Shown: positions 1 to 8,759, counted from the first letter of the stretch. The stretch: 13,022 bases of DNA from Spirochaetales bacterium (GCA_007123465.1 SKLB01000124.1:1-13022); one strand, 5' to 3'. Notes: generated by a model from the sequence alone, not told the origin. Translations and numbers: made by a program.

Positions 1-1
1 T

Positions 2-406
2 CAGGAACAGTTATTGCGCTATCTCAACGAAGAAGGCTTCCGCGTGACGCAAGCAACGCTCTCGCGCGATCTCAAGTTGCTCAAAGTGGGCAAGATCGCC
101 GAGGGGCCCACCGGATACGCCTATACGCTTCCGAGTGAGGAGGAGCGCCGTGAGTCAGAGCGCAGTTACGTCCAGGATTTTCTGCGCGGCTATGTTTCAA
201 TAGAGCTCTCGGGACCGGCCGCGGTGGTTCGCACACTCACCGGCCATGCCGATAGCGTTGGCTTTGCGCTCGATAACCTGAGTATTGCAGAGATTCTCGG
301 CACCGTTGCCGGCAACGATACCGTGATTGCCATCCTGCGCGAAGGTACAACGCGTGAAGCACTGCTGCTGAAGCTAAAAGAAAAAGCTCCCGAATTCGAG
401 GAATAG
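2..406 (+). CDS. argR: Arginine repressor ArgR (N-terminus cut by window edge)
   Basis: Transcriptional regulator that senses L-arginine and controls arginine genes. The frame is open from the first bases of the window, so the true start lies upstream; a TTG at 14 is only an internal codon. The N-terminal part is the winged-helix DNA-binding domain, with the recognition-helix signature VTQATLSRDLK and then KV and a YTLP segment. The C-terminal part is the oligomerisation and arginine-binding domain, ending in GTVAGNDTVIAILR. Most ArgR/AhrC proteins have GDDT here; this one has GNDT (Asn codon 314-316). It sits 3 bases upstream of argC, so the repressor is probably co-transcribed with the genes it controls. 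An autoregulatory ARG box would lie upstream, outside the window. Confidence 0.95.
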   Translation, partial: QEQLLRYLNEEGFRVTQATLSRDLKLLKVGKIAEGPTGYAYTLPSEEERRESERSYVQDFLRGYVSIELSGPAAVVRTLTGHADSVGFALDNLSIAEILGTVAGNDTVIAILREGTTREALLLKLKEKAPEFEE

Positions 407-409
407 CCG

Positions 410-1438
410 ATGCGCGTTGCCGTTCTGGGATCTACCGGGTACACCGGAATGGTCCTGCTCAGGATACTATCGCAGCATCCCCAGGTCCGCACGGTGCTTC
501 CGGCTTCGTCTTCGAAACCCGGCAGCACCCTGAGCGAGATCGATCCGGGGCTGGCAACCGCGCTGCGCTCGCGTTGCGATGGTGTTCTGGTCAGTATCGA
601 AAGCGCGGTAGCAGCAAAGCCCGACGTTGTCTTCTCGGCGCTGCCGCACCTGAAATCGGCCGAGGTATGCGAACCGTTCTTCAACTCCAGCGTTGTGATA
701 GATCTTTCGGCCGACTTCCGCATATCCGATACTGCGCTCTTTACGCGCGCCTACGGTCAGCCGCCACCGCGTAGAGATCTGCAGCTCAAAGCGTGCTACG
801 GTCTGTCGGAGTGGTACGAGAAAGAGATCCGTAGCGCCGACATAATCGGCAATCCCGGTTGCTACCCCACCGCTACGCTGCTTCCGCTGCTGCCGCTGGC
901 GCGCAGAGGGCTCATCCAGGGAAGAGTCGTGGCCAACGCGTTGTCGGGGATTTCTGGTGCCGGCCGCAAAGAGAGTGTCAACCTGCTGTTCAGCGAGCGC
1001 ACGGAAAACGTCAACGCCTACAGCCCCGGTACACTGCATCGGCACTGGTCGGAGATTCACTTTCACCTTTCGCGCTCGGGCAAACAGCTGTCTGTTCTAT
1101 TCACCCCGCACCTGGTACCGATCAAGCAGGGCATCGGCGTGACCACTTCCTGCACGCTGCGCAAAGGCGTCACATCAGAAACAGTAGCCGCGGCGTTCAA
1201 AGAAGCCTACGGGACCAGGCCGTTCATTCGCCTGCTGGACGAGCGTATTCCGCAGACACGCTGGGTCCGCAACTCCAACCGTTGTGACATCGGCTGGCAT
1301 GTAGAGGACCAGGAACTGCTGCTGTTCTCCGCAATCGACAACCTGGTAAAAGGAGCCTCGGGCCAGGCGGTGCAGAACATGAACCTGCGCTTTGGTTTTG
1401 ATGAGTCCGAAGGCTTGCGTAGTTACGGCGAGTTCTGA
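410..1438 (+). CDS. argC: N-acetyl-gamma-glutamyl-phosphate reductase
   Basis: Reduces N-acetylglutamyl phosphate to N-acetylglutamate 5-semialdehyde with NADPH, the third step of arginine synthesis, in the cytosol. The protein has 342 residues, normal for the long-type ArgC. The dinucleotide-binding loop GSTGYTG is at residues 7-13. The catalytic cysteine is Cys151 in NPGCYPTA. The conserved histidine is His234 in the FTPHLVPI segment, and the C-terminal signature NLVKGASGQAVQNMN is at 311-325. The ATG is 3 bases after the argR stop; a GAGG-containing Shine-Dalgarno lies inside the end of argR, which suggests coupled translation. Nothing in the protein looks unusual. Confidence 0.97.
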   Translation: MRVAVLGSTGYTGMVLLRILSQHPQVRTVLPASSSKPGSTLSEIDPGLATALRSRCDGVLVSIESAVAAKPDVVFSALPHLKSAEVCEPFFNSSVVIDLSADFRISDTALFTRAYGQPPPRRDLQLKACYGLSEWYEKEIRSADIIGNPGCYPTATLLPLLPLARRGLIQGRVVANALSGISGAGRKESVNLLFSERTENVNAYSPGTLHRHWSEIHFHLSRSGKQLSVLFTPHLVPIKQGIGVTTSCTLRKGVTSETVAAAFKEAYGTRPFIRLLDERIPQTRWVRNSNRCDIGWHVEDQELLLFSAIDNLVKGASGQAVQNMNLRFGFDESEGLRSYGEF

Positions 1439-1489
1439 TCGGCTGCCGCGCCGGACTCGCCATTAAACCCAAACGAACACGAGACCTGT

Positions 1490-2278
1490 ATGAAAGAGAA
1501 ATCAACCGTAGTGATAAAAGTCGGCGGATCATCAGCCGAGGATCAGAGGACCTTCAGCGAGTTTCTAGCCGAGCTGAGCCAACTGCGCAGCCAGGCCGCG
1601 GTAGTGCTGGTGCACGGTGGTGGCGCCAGAGTCAGCGCACTCGGCCGCATACTCGGTATCGAGCCGGTTTTTGTCGATGGCGTTCGCATGACCAGTGTGG
1701 CCGAGATGGACGTGGTCGACATGGTCCTGTGCGGTGCAGTCAACAAGCGGATTGTGCGGGCTCTGGTTGCCCGAGGCGTGCCGGCGGTAGGGATCTCAGG
1801 CTCCGACGGTGCGACCTTTCTTGGAACGCCGATATCAGATCCCCAGGGTGAACCGAGCCGAACCGGCAGAGTGCACCGCTGCGATCCGACGCTGCTGACC
1901 ACACTGCTGTCTGCCGCCTACCTGCCGGTCATGGCCTCGACCTTCACCGATGGTGAGGGCGGTGGGCTCAATCTGAACGCCGATGACGCGGCGCTTCAAA
2001 TAGCCATCGCGCTCCACGCGGACACGCTGCTTTTTCTGTCGGACACCGCTGGGATCCTCGCCGGGGACGGCACTCCAATCGAGCGGCTTGCGGCTGCCGC
2101 GGTAGAAGCGCAGATTGTGGAGGGAATCATCAGTGGCGGCATGGCGGTGAAGTCACGGGCCTGCGTACACGCTTTGAATAACGGCGTAAAAAGGATTATC
2201 ATAGGCCGCTATACTCAAGCCGGCTCGCTGCAGCGCCTGTTGCTGGGCGAGACGGGAACAAGGATCGAGCATGACTGA
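1490..2278 (+). CDS. argB: Acetylglutamate kinase
   Basis: Phosphorylates N-acetylglutamate with ATP, making the substrate of ArgC. It has 262 residues and the amino-acid kinase fold. Visible motifs are VIKVGGS with Lys10, the VHGGGAR substrate loop (41-47), GISGSDG (101-107), NLNADDAA with Asp165 (161-168), and GGMAVKSRA with Lys221, which matches the catalytic lysine near the C-terminus of the family. The frame starts directly at the first beta strand, without the extra N-terminal helix known from arginine-inhibited NAGKs. Feedback inhibition by arginine is therefore less likely (inference). The ribosome binding site is weak (GAG about 7 bases upstream), after a 51-base gap from argC. Its end overlaps argD by 8 bases. 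Confidence 0.96.
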   Translation: MKEKSTVVIKVGGSSAEDQRTFSEFLAELSQLRSQAAVVLVHGGGARVSALGRILGIEPVFVDGVRMTSVAEMDVVDMVLCGAVNKRIVRALVARGVPAVGISGSDGATFLGTPISDPQGEPSRTGRVHRCDPTLLTTLLSAAYLPVMASTFTDGEGGGLNLNADDAALQIAIALHADTLLFLSDTAGILAGDGTPIERLAAAAVEAQIVEGIISGGMAVKSRACVHALNNGVKRIIIGRYTQAGSLQRLLLGETGTRIEHD

Positions 2279-3516
2279 GACTTCACCTTTTTCCGGTGAG
2301 CACAACCTGCCGCGCAACTACGCTGCTGACCTGCTGACAATCGACCACGGAGACGGTGCATGGCTCTTTGACCGTGCCGGTAATCGCTATCTCGATATGG
2401 GTGCCGGTATCGCTGTCAACGCGCTGGGATACGGCCGTGACGACCTGGCCGATATTGCCGCGGCCCAGATGCGCAGACTGATCCACGTTTCCAACCTTTA
2501 CACTACTGAACCAACGCTGCGCCTGGCGCACCGCCTGAGCCAGGCGCGCATCGGCGCCTGGGACCCGGACTTTGCAGCGGTGCACTTCGGCAACAGCGGC
2601 GCAGAGGCCAACGAAGCTGCGATCAAGTACGCGCGGGTCTACGCGCATCGCACCCACGGAGGCAACAAGGACAAACTGCTCAGTTTTCACAACGGGTTTC
2701 ACGGGCGCACAATGGGCGCGCTGTCACTGACACACAACCCAAAGTACCGCGAGCCGTTTGAGCCGCTGGTTCCCGGGTGCGTCTATGCGCCGTTCAACGA
2801 TGTAGCTGCCCTGGAACAGATCCTCGATGACAGCTTCGCAGGAGTGATTGCGGAGGTTGTGCAGGGTGAAGGCGGGCTTACCAGCATGACGCCCGAGTTT
2901 GCCGAAGCGCTGAACCGGCTCTGCCGCACGCACAAGGCGATACTGATAGCCGATGAGGTTCAGACCGGCCTTGGCCGTACAGGACACCTTTTTGCCAGCG
3001 AATCTGTCGCGCTGCGGCCGGACATCGTTTCGCTGTCAAAGCCGCTTGGCGGCGGGCTGCCGCTGTCGGCAACCCTTATCAGCCGCCGCATCAACCAGCA
3101 GCTCAACGTAGGCGATCACGGCAGCACGTTTGGCGGCGGCCCGGTGACAACCGCGGTGGCGCTGCGCGTGTGGGAGATTGTCGACGATTCGGCTTTTCTG
3201 GCCGATGTGCGCCATCGCGCGGCGCATCTGGAACAGCGGCTCTCGCAGTTGCAGCAGCGGTTTCCGTTTGTGGGCACACCGTGCGGGATGGGCCTGCTGC
3301 GCGGAATGCCGATCGCCGCCGGGCAACGGCTGCCCGATATTATGGCTGCCATCCTGGACAACGCGCGCGAGAACGGCTTGCTGATATTGCGCTCGGGCTC
3401 AAATGTCATTCGGATTGCCCCACCGCTGGTGATTTCCGAGGGCGAAATCGACCAGGGCTGCTCAATACTGGCATCAGTGCTGGAATCCGTGGCGGCACAA
3501 TTCAAAGGAGACCTGT

Positions 3517-3524
<8 letters not shown>
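2271..3524 (+). CDS. argD: Acetylornithine aminotransferase (class III PLP enzyme)
   Basis: Transfers an amino group from glutamate to N-acetylglutamate semialdehyde, giving N-acetylornithine. It has 417 residues and the class III aminotransferase signature. GNSGAEANEAAIK (107-119) binds the PLP phosphate, FHNGFHGRT (139-147) stacks on the cofactor, and DEVQTGLGRTG (228-238) holds the Asp that contacts the PLP ring nitrogen. SLSKPLGGG (254-262) carries the Schiff-base Lys257, and GDHGSTFGGGP (281-291) is also typical. The start ATG lies within the end of argB in an ATGACTGA overlap, a classical sign of translational coupling. Related enzymes can also act on succinyl-diaminopimelate, but the operon argues for the arginine pathway. 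Confidence 0.96.
3505..3510 (+). promoter_or_regulatory. Ribosome binding site of argG
   Basis: AAGGAG, 6 bases before the argG ATG and inside the last codons of argD. It fixes the argG start at 3517. The 13 bases GAGACCTGTATGA around this start recur exactly at the argB start (1481-1493). Confidence 0.8.
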
Positions 3525-4788
<1,264 letters not shown>

Positions 4789-4816
4789 TGCTGGTTTTTG
4801 TGCACAATCAGCCTTC

Positions 4817-4822
4817 AAGGAG
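4817..4822 (+). promoter_or_regulatory. Ribosome binding site of pgi
   Basis: AAGGAG, 6 bases before the ATG at 4829. I see no convincing promoter in the 40-base gap after argG, so pgi may be read from the arg transcript. Confidence 0.75.
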
Positions 4823-4828
4823 CCTACT

Positions 4829-6412
4829 ATGAAGAGTGTCACCTGGAATAACCTGAGCAACAGCCGCAGCTTTGCCCGACTGCAGACACTGACGCGTCCG
4901 CTGCAGAAACCGGTTGAGAGCGCAGCGGCCGGTGAACAGGAGATTCCGATCACCGATGCGCTGCGCTACAACTACGCCGCCAAAGGCATCACTGCCGAAA
5001 TTGAGCACGCGCTGGCAGAGCTGGCCGAGGAACAACAGTGCATAGACAAGTTCGAGGCCCTCGCGGCCGGCGAAGTTATCAACAGCGGTGAGCAGCGGAT
5101 GGTGCTGCATCACCTGACGCGCGGGCAACTGACGCAATCTCTGCTTGAAGCCGCCGACGGGCTGGCGCAGTTCTACGACCAGCAGCACCGTCGCGTTGCA
5201 GAGTTTGCTTCAGCGGTTCACCGGGGCCGGATCAAGGGGTCTACCGGTAAACCGTTCGACACCGTTGTGCAGATCGGTATCGGCGGATCGGACCTCGGCC
5301 CGCGGGCTATCTACCTCGCGCTGAAGAACTACGCGCTGGCCTCCGCTGAGGGATTGAAGATGCGGGCGCACTTCATCTCCAACGTTGACCCGGACGATGC
5401 CGCCGAGGTGATGTCACAACTGGACCCGCAGACCACGCTGTTCATCCTGGTCTCGAAAAGCGGCACAACCCAGGAGACTCTGACCAACGAGGCGTTTGTG
5501 GTTGAACTGATGCAGCGCGCGAAAATTGCAGGGCTCGAGCCACATAAGCACATGATAGCGGTTACCTCTCAGACCAGCCCGCTGGCGTCATCGGATAGCT
5601 ATCTCGACGCGTTCTTCATTGACGATTACATCGGCGGCCGCTACTCCAGCACCAGTGCGGTTGGCAGCACCATTCTGACGTTGGCTCTCGGCGAACGGAT
5701 TGTAGCGGAGTTTCTGCGCGGCGCGCACGATGCCGACCGCAGCGCACTGAACAGGAACGCGCGCAGTAACGCCGCGTTGATGGACGCGCTGATCGGAATC
5801 TATGAACGTAACATTCTCGGTTATCCTGCCACGGCGGTACTGCCGTACAGCCAGGCTCTGTCGCGCTTTCCGGCGCACCTGCAACAGCTGGACATGGAGA
5901 GTAACGGCAAGAGCGTCAACCGTTACGGCGAAGCCATCGACTACTCCACCGGGCCGATCATCTTTGGCGAACCGGGAACCAACGGCCAGCACAGTTTCTA
6001 TCAGCTGCTGCACCAGGGAACCAACATCGTGCCGCTGCAGTTCATCGGCTTTCAATCGTCACAACTGCAAACCGACATCACCGTTGACGGTTCGACCAGC
6101 CAGAGCAAGCTCAACGCCAACCTGGCGGCGCAGATTGTCGCGTTCTCACACGGCAAGAGCGATGCCAATCCCAACAAGAGCTTCAGCGGTGGACGCCCGT
6201 CCAGCCTGCTCTACGCAGAGCGTCTTACGCCACATACACTCGGGGCGCTGTTGGCCCATTACGAGAACAAGGTGATGTTCCAGGGGTTCCTGTGGAACAT
6301 AAACAGCTTTGACCAGGAAGGCGTTCAGCTCGGCAAGCTGCTTGCGCAGCAGCTTCTATCCGGCCACGCCGATGGTGCTCTGGGTGCGTACGCCTCGATG
6401 CTCCAGGTATAG
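4829..6412 (+). CDS. pgi: Glucose-6-phosphate isomerase
   Basis: Interconverts glucose 6-phosphate and fructose 6-phosphate in glycolysis and gluconeogenesis, in the cytosol. The protein has 527 residues, close to the usual length for this family. Motifs in order: IGIGGSDLGPRA (149-160) and SKSGTTQET (209-217), which bind the sugar phosphate; DDYIGGRYSSTSAVG (265-279), family signature 1; LDMESNGKSVNRYG (354-367), with the catalytic base Glu357; GEPGTNGQHSF (380-390), with the ring-opening His388; and LGK with Lys503 near the C-terminus. All catalytic residues are present. Its position directly behind argG, with the same direction and a 40-base gap, makes it the last gene of this run. The next gene points the other way, 8 bases downstream. 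Confidence 0.97.
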   Translation: MKSVTWNNLSNSRSFARLQTLTRPLQKPVESAAAGEQEIPITDALRYNYAAKGITAEIEHALAELAEEQQCIDKFEALAAGEVINSGEQRMVLHHLTRGQLTQSLLEAADGLAQFYDQQHRRVAEFASAVHRGRIKGSTGKPFDTVVQIGIGGSDLGPRAIYLALKNYALASAEGLKMRAHFISNVDPDDAAEVMSQLDPQTTLFILVSKSGTTQETLTNEAFVVELMQRAKIAGLEPHKHMIAVTSQTSPLASSDSYLDAFFIDDYIGGRYSSTSAVGSTILTLALGERIVAEFLRGAHDADRSALNRNARSNAALMDALIGIYERNILGYPATAVLPYSQALSRFPAHLQQLDMESNGKSVNRYGEAIDYSTGPIIFGEPGTNGQHSFYQLLHQGTNIVPLQFIGFQSSQLQTDITVDGSTSQSKLNANLAAQIVAFSHGKSDANPNKSFSGGRPSSLLYAERLTPHTLGALLAHYENKVMFQGFLWNINSFDQEGVQLGKLLAQQLLSGHADGALGAYASMLQV

Positions 6413-6420
6413 CCGCGGTC

Positions 6421-6663
6421 TCAGCGGCGCAGCGAACTGACAACCACACCGCCGATTGCTCCGGCGGCCCCGGTGAGCAGGATATTGCGACGGATCTCCG
6501 GAACGCGCCGTGCCGCCTCGCCGATGCGGCCCAACAGGCCCTCGGCCGGTGAGATAAGAGTCTGAATAGACAGGTACGACCCGCCGCTACGCGCAAAGAT
6601 CAGATAACCCACTACCAGACCCAGGGCTCCAAAAATCAGCAGTGCAGTGATGGTTCGATTCAT
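6421..6663 (-). CDS. Small putative membrane protein, unknown family
   Basis: An 80-residue protein I do not recognise. A hydrophobic segment at residues 5-23 (about TALLIFGALGLVVGYLIFA) should be a membrane helix or uncleaved signal anchor. A polar, Arg-rich middle follows (GRIGEAARRVPEIRRN). A second, glycine-rich hydrophobic stretch (about 60-75, LLTGAAGAIGGVVVSS) could pack as a second helix, and the protein ends in RR. The start at 6663 is chosen because its ATG overlaps the hydrolase stop as ATGA and a GGAGGAAG ribosome binding site sits just upstream. The frame continues 7 codons further up, but that start would lie deeper inside the hydrolase gene. It is likely translated together with the hydrolase, and a joint role is inference only. 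Confidence 0.7.
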   Translation of the reverse strand: MNRTITALLIFGALGLVVGYLIFARSGGSYLSIQTLISPAEGLLGRIGEAARRVPEIRRNILLTGAAGAIGGVVVSSLRR

Positions 6664-7640
6664 AGCGCTTCCTCCAGTAACCACTGTTTCACCAGGTCCC
6701 AGACCTCGGTGCGGTTTGTCTCGTGGTAGAGCTCGTGGCGCGCCTCGTCAAACAGCCGCAGCGTCACGCGCCTGCCGCCGGCGCGCCGGTAGCGTGCCGC
6801 AACCGCTTTCACCGCGCGGCCAAAGCCTCCAACCGGATCGGCAGCGCCGGATATCAGCAGCATCGGCACGCATGCGGGCGTAGCCGCAGCGGCGCGGCTA
6901 CTGTTGGTGCGAAGTGTCGCGCGCAGCAGATCAACGTAGAATCCGCTTGAGCAGACGAAGCCGCACAGCGGATCATTTGCGTAGGCGTCAACCGCCGACG
7001 GCTCACGCGACAGCCAGTCGAATGCCGTCCGCGCCGGCCGGAATCGCCTGCCGTACGAACCGAAGGTGAGCCGGTCCAGCTCGCGCGCCGCACTGCGGGC
7101 GCCACGAACATGACGCAGCCCCAGTGCGTAGAGCAGTCCCAGTCTTCCAGCCGGACCGGGATGACCAACGGTACCGGAGAGCACCACCGCGTGCAACCGC
7201 GCTGCGTGATCACTGTAACGCTGCAGGTAGTCGCGGATCACCAGTGATCCCATGCTCTGTCCAAACAGCACCAGCGGCACCCCGGGGTAGTCGGCACGAA
7301 GCTGATCGATGACGCAGACGAGGTCCCGGACCAGCAGCGCAAAGCCGTCATCCCTGGAGATAAATCCCAGCGAGCCGTTCTCTGCCGCCGCCGGCCCGTG
7401 ACCGCGTTGATCGTAGCCATAGCCTGCCGCGCCGATTGCAGACAGCGCTACCGCGGTTGCCGCGTAGCGCTGTACGTGTTCGGCCATGCCGTGTACAAAC
7501 AGCGCTACCACGCGCGGTAGCTTGGCCGCTACCGGCTCAGCCAGCCGGTAACCGCGCAGCACATGTCCGCCGAATCCGCTGAATGTCAGGTGATGCTCCG
7601 GCGGCGGTTGGGGCTGCAGGCTGACAGCGGTTCCGCTCAT
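6660..7640 (-). CDS. Alpha/beta hydrolase, monoacylglycerol-lipase (Hydrolase_4) type
   Basis: Predicted serine hydrolase acting on a lipid ester such as monoacylglycerol or lysophospholipid; the substrate is not determined by the sequence. It has 326 residues. The oxyanion-hole region HGMAEH is at 50-55, and GYDQRGHG (75-82) is the block typical of the monoacylglycerol lipase/PldB-like family. The nucleophile elbow GQSMGS (127-132) carries Ser129. The acid is Asp268 in ISGAADPVGG, and the base is His302 in DEARHELYHETNR. The triad is complete. There is no signal peptide, so it is probably cytosolic. No Shine-Dalgarno precedes the ATG; translation may be coupled to the 31-codon frame ending 14 bases upstream. 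Confidence 0.88.
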   Translation of the reverse strand: MSGTAVSLQPQPPPEHHLTFSGFGGHVLRGYRLAEPVAAKLPRVVALFVHGMAEHVQRYAATAVALSAIGAAGYGYDQRGHGPAAAENGSLGFISRDDGFALLVRDLVCVIDQLRADYPGVPLVLFGQSMGSLVIRDYLQRYSDHAARLHAVVLSGTVGHPGPAGRLGLLYALGLRHVRGARSAARELDRLTFGSYGRRFRPARTAFDWLSREPSAVDAYANDPLCGFVCSSGFYVDLLRATLRTNSSRAAAATPACVPMLLISGAADPVGGFGRAVKAVAARYRRAGGRRVTLRLFDEARHELYHETNRTEVWDLVKQWLLEEAL

Positions 7641-7654
7641 AGCGCAGCGCGCAT

Positions 7655-7750
7655 TTACTTGCGCCTGGGCATCGGAAGGCAGGAATATACCCCCCGCGCC
7701 AGGGTCACCGGAACCAGCGGCATGGTAGTGCCGACTATCTCGTACTGCAT
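7655..7750 (-). pseudogene. 31-codon frame resembling the N-terminus of an AIM24/TIGR00266 protein; remnant or leader peptide
   Basis: The translation begins MQYEIVGTTMPLVPVTLARG-VYS and then runs into a short tail, CLPMPRRK, and a TAA. The opening matches what I know of AIM24 (DUF124, TIGR00266) proteins, which start M-x-Y-E-I-[IV]-G-x-x-M and go on to L-x-x-G-E-x-V-Y-x-E-x-G-x-M. The roughly 200 residues that should follow are missing, so I read it as a gene with a large deletion. The start is well supported: GGGAGGA (7763-7757) is 6 bases upstream, and a promoter lies just before that. A short peptide is probably still made, and its stop lies 14 bases ahead of the hydrolase ATG, so it could serve as a translational leader. 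The family assignment rests on about 23 residues. Confidence 0.45.
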
Positions 7751-7774
7751 CTGCGTTCCTCCCGACTGCAGCAC

Positions 7775-7803
7775 ACTATAGTACGCTGCGCCGGCAAAAA
7801 CAA
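7775..7803 (-). promoter_or_regulatory. Putative sigma-70 promoter for the remnant-hydrolase-membrane protein unit
   Basis: On the minus strand, TTGTTT (7803-7798) and TATAGT (7780-7775) are separated by exactly 17 bases. The -10 matches the consensus at five of six positions and the -35 at three. The predicted transcript would start near 7768, about 18 bases before the ATG at 7750. Confidence 0.45.
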
Positions 7804-7837
7804 GCATGACACCGCGCAACGTCTCACCGCCCGTTTG

Positions 7838-7847
7838 TTGCATGCAA
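7838..7847. repeat. Perfect 10-bp palindrome TTGCATGCAA between divergent promoters
   Basis: TTGCATGCAA lies midway between the minus-strand promoter (7803-7775) and the plus-strand promoter (7857-7885), centred about 49 bases before the predicted nfnA transcription start. The position suits a regulator site for one or both units, but no regulator is identified and a 10-bp palindrome can occur by chance. Confidence 0.3.
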
Positions 7848-7856
7848 TCTCTGGAC

Positions 7857-7885
7857 TTGGAGCAGCGCGAGTTTCGTGCTATAAT
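7857..7885 (+). promoter_or_regulatory. Strong sigma-70 promoter with extended -10 for nfnAB
   Basis: TTGGAG (7857-7862), a 17-base spacer, then a perfect TATAAT (7880-7885) preceded by TGC, the extended -10 element. The start point is predicted near 7892, giving a leader of about 28 bases before the GTG at 7920. This placement also rules out a start at 7806 for the gene. Confidence 0.7.
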
Positions 7886-7919
7886 GTTCTATTCCATACT
7901 TACGCCAAGGACGGACACT

Positions 7920-8759
7920 GTGAATCGAATTCTCGCCAAAGAGCAGCTGTCTCAGCAGGTGTTCCGCATACGGGTAGAAGCCCCTCTGATAGCCGAAGAA
8001 CGCAAGCCGGGCCAGTTTGTCATTCTGCAGCTCGATACCAGCTACGGAGAACGGATACCACTGACAATTGCCGACGCCGACACCGATGAAGGCTCGATTA
8101 CGCTGATCTTTCAGGCGGTGGGACGCACCACGGGGCTGCTGAAAGACTATAGCGTGGGCGACGAAATCGAAAACCTGCTCGGCCCGCTCGGCAAACCGAC
8201 GCACATCGAAAACTTCGGCCACGTAGTTGCGGTTGGTGGCGGTATCGGGGCTGCTCCGCTGTACCCGATAGTAGAGGCAATGAAGCGCGCCGGTAACCGC
8301 CTGACGGTTGTCATCGGCGCGCGCAGCCGTGAACTGATAATCCTGGAAGCCGAGATGCAGACGCTGGCCGATGAGCTGATCGTCTGCACCGATGACGGCA
8401 GCTACGGACGCAAGGCACTGGTTACCGAGCCGTTGAAAGAGCTCTGCCAGGCTGAGCCGAGGCCGAATCTGGCGCTGGCCATTGGCCCGCCGATCATGAT
8501 GAAGTTCTGCGCCGATACCACGCGGCCGTTCGGCGTACCCACGGTAGTCTCGCTTAACACGATTATGGTTGACGGAACCGGGATGTGCGGTGGTTGCCGG
8601 GTAACCGTGGCTGACCAGACCCGATTTGTATGCGTCGATGGCCCCGAGTTCGACGGCCACCAGGTGGATTTCGATAATATGCTCAAGCGCCTGGGCGCCT
8701 ACCGCGAACAGGAGGAAAAAGCGCGGCGCGATTGCAGGATCGAGGCGGTTCAGCGATGA
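7920..8759 (+). CDS. nfnA: NfnA/SudB-type FAD and [2Fe-2S] subunit of NADH-dependent ferredoxin:NADP+ oxidoreductase or sulfide dehydrogenase
   Basis: Small subunit of a two-subunit flavoenzyme. In characterised NfnAB it passes electrons between NADH, reduced ferredoxin and NADP+ by flavin-based bifurcation; the Pyrococcus enzyme was first called sulfide dehydrogenase (SudB). It has 279 residues in a ferredoxin-reductase layout. The FAD site RIPLTI is at 45-50, and the NAD site VGGGIGAAPLYP is at 105-116. The C-terminal cluster region VDGTGMCGGC...FVCVDGPEFDGH has Cys223, Cys226, Cys238 and Asp218, the Asp-Cys3 ligand set known for this family. The start is GTG at 7920, with AAGGA 9 bases upstream and a promoter before it. 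The stop overlaps the next gene as ATGA. Which physiological reaction it runs cannot be decided from sequence. Confidence 0.9.
   Translation: MNRILAKEQLSQQVFRIRVEAPLIAEERKPGQFVILQLDTSYGERIPLTIADADTDEGSITLIFQAVGRTTGLLKDYSVGDEIENLLGPLGKPTHIENFGHVVAVGGGIGAAPLYPIVEAMKRAGNRLTVVIGARSRELIILEAEMQTLADELIVCTDDGSYGRKALVTEPLKELCQAEPRPNLALAIGPPIMMKFCADTTRPFGVPTVVSLNTIMVDGTGMCGGCRVTVADQTRFVCVDGPEFDGHQVDFDNMLKRLGAYREQEEKARRDCRIEAVQR

Noticed and set aside
1439..1489. ARG box (ArgR operator) in the argC-argB gap
   Set aside because: The 51 bases contain no TNTGAAT-like palindrome; an operator would more likely be upstream of argR, outside the window.
6412..6428. Hairpin GCCGC-7-GCGGC across the convergent ends of pgi and the small membrane protein
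   Set aside because: Only a 5-bp stem and no T-run on either side; not enough for an intrinsic terminator.
7655..7843. Longer 62-codon version of the AIM24-like frame starting at 7843
   Set aside because: It has no ribosome binding site, would start upstream of the predicted promoter, and the family-like sequence begins exactly at the ATG at 7750 behind GGGAGGA.
7806..7919. Upstream ATG at 7806 as the start of nfnA
   Set aside because: It would begin before the predicted promoter and transcript start, and the family's conserved N-terminus (NRILAKEQLS) begins at the GTG at 7920, which has a ribosome binding site.
8732..8755. TTG at 8732 as the start of nfnB
   Set aside because: The ATG at 8756 overlaps the nfnA stop as ATGA and has GAGG at suitable distance; the extra eight residues are not part of the family.
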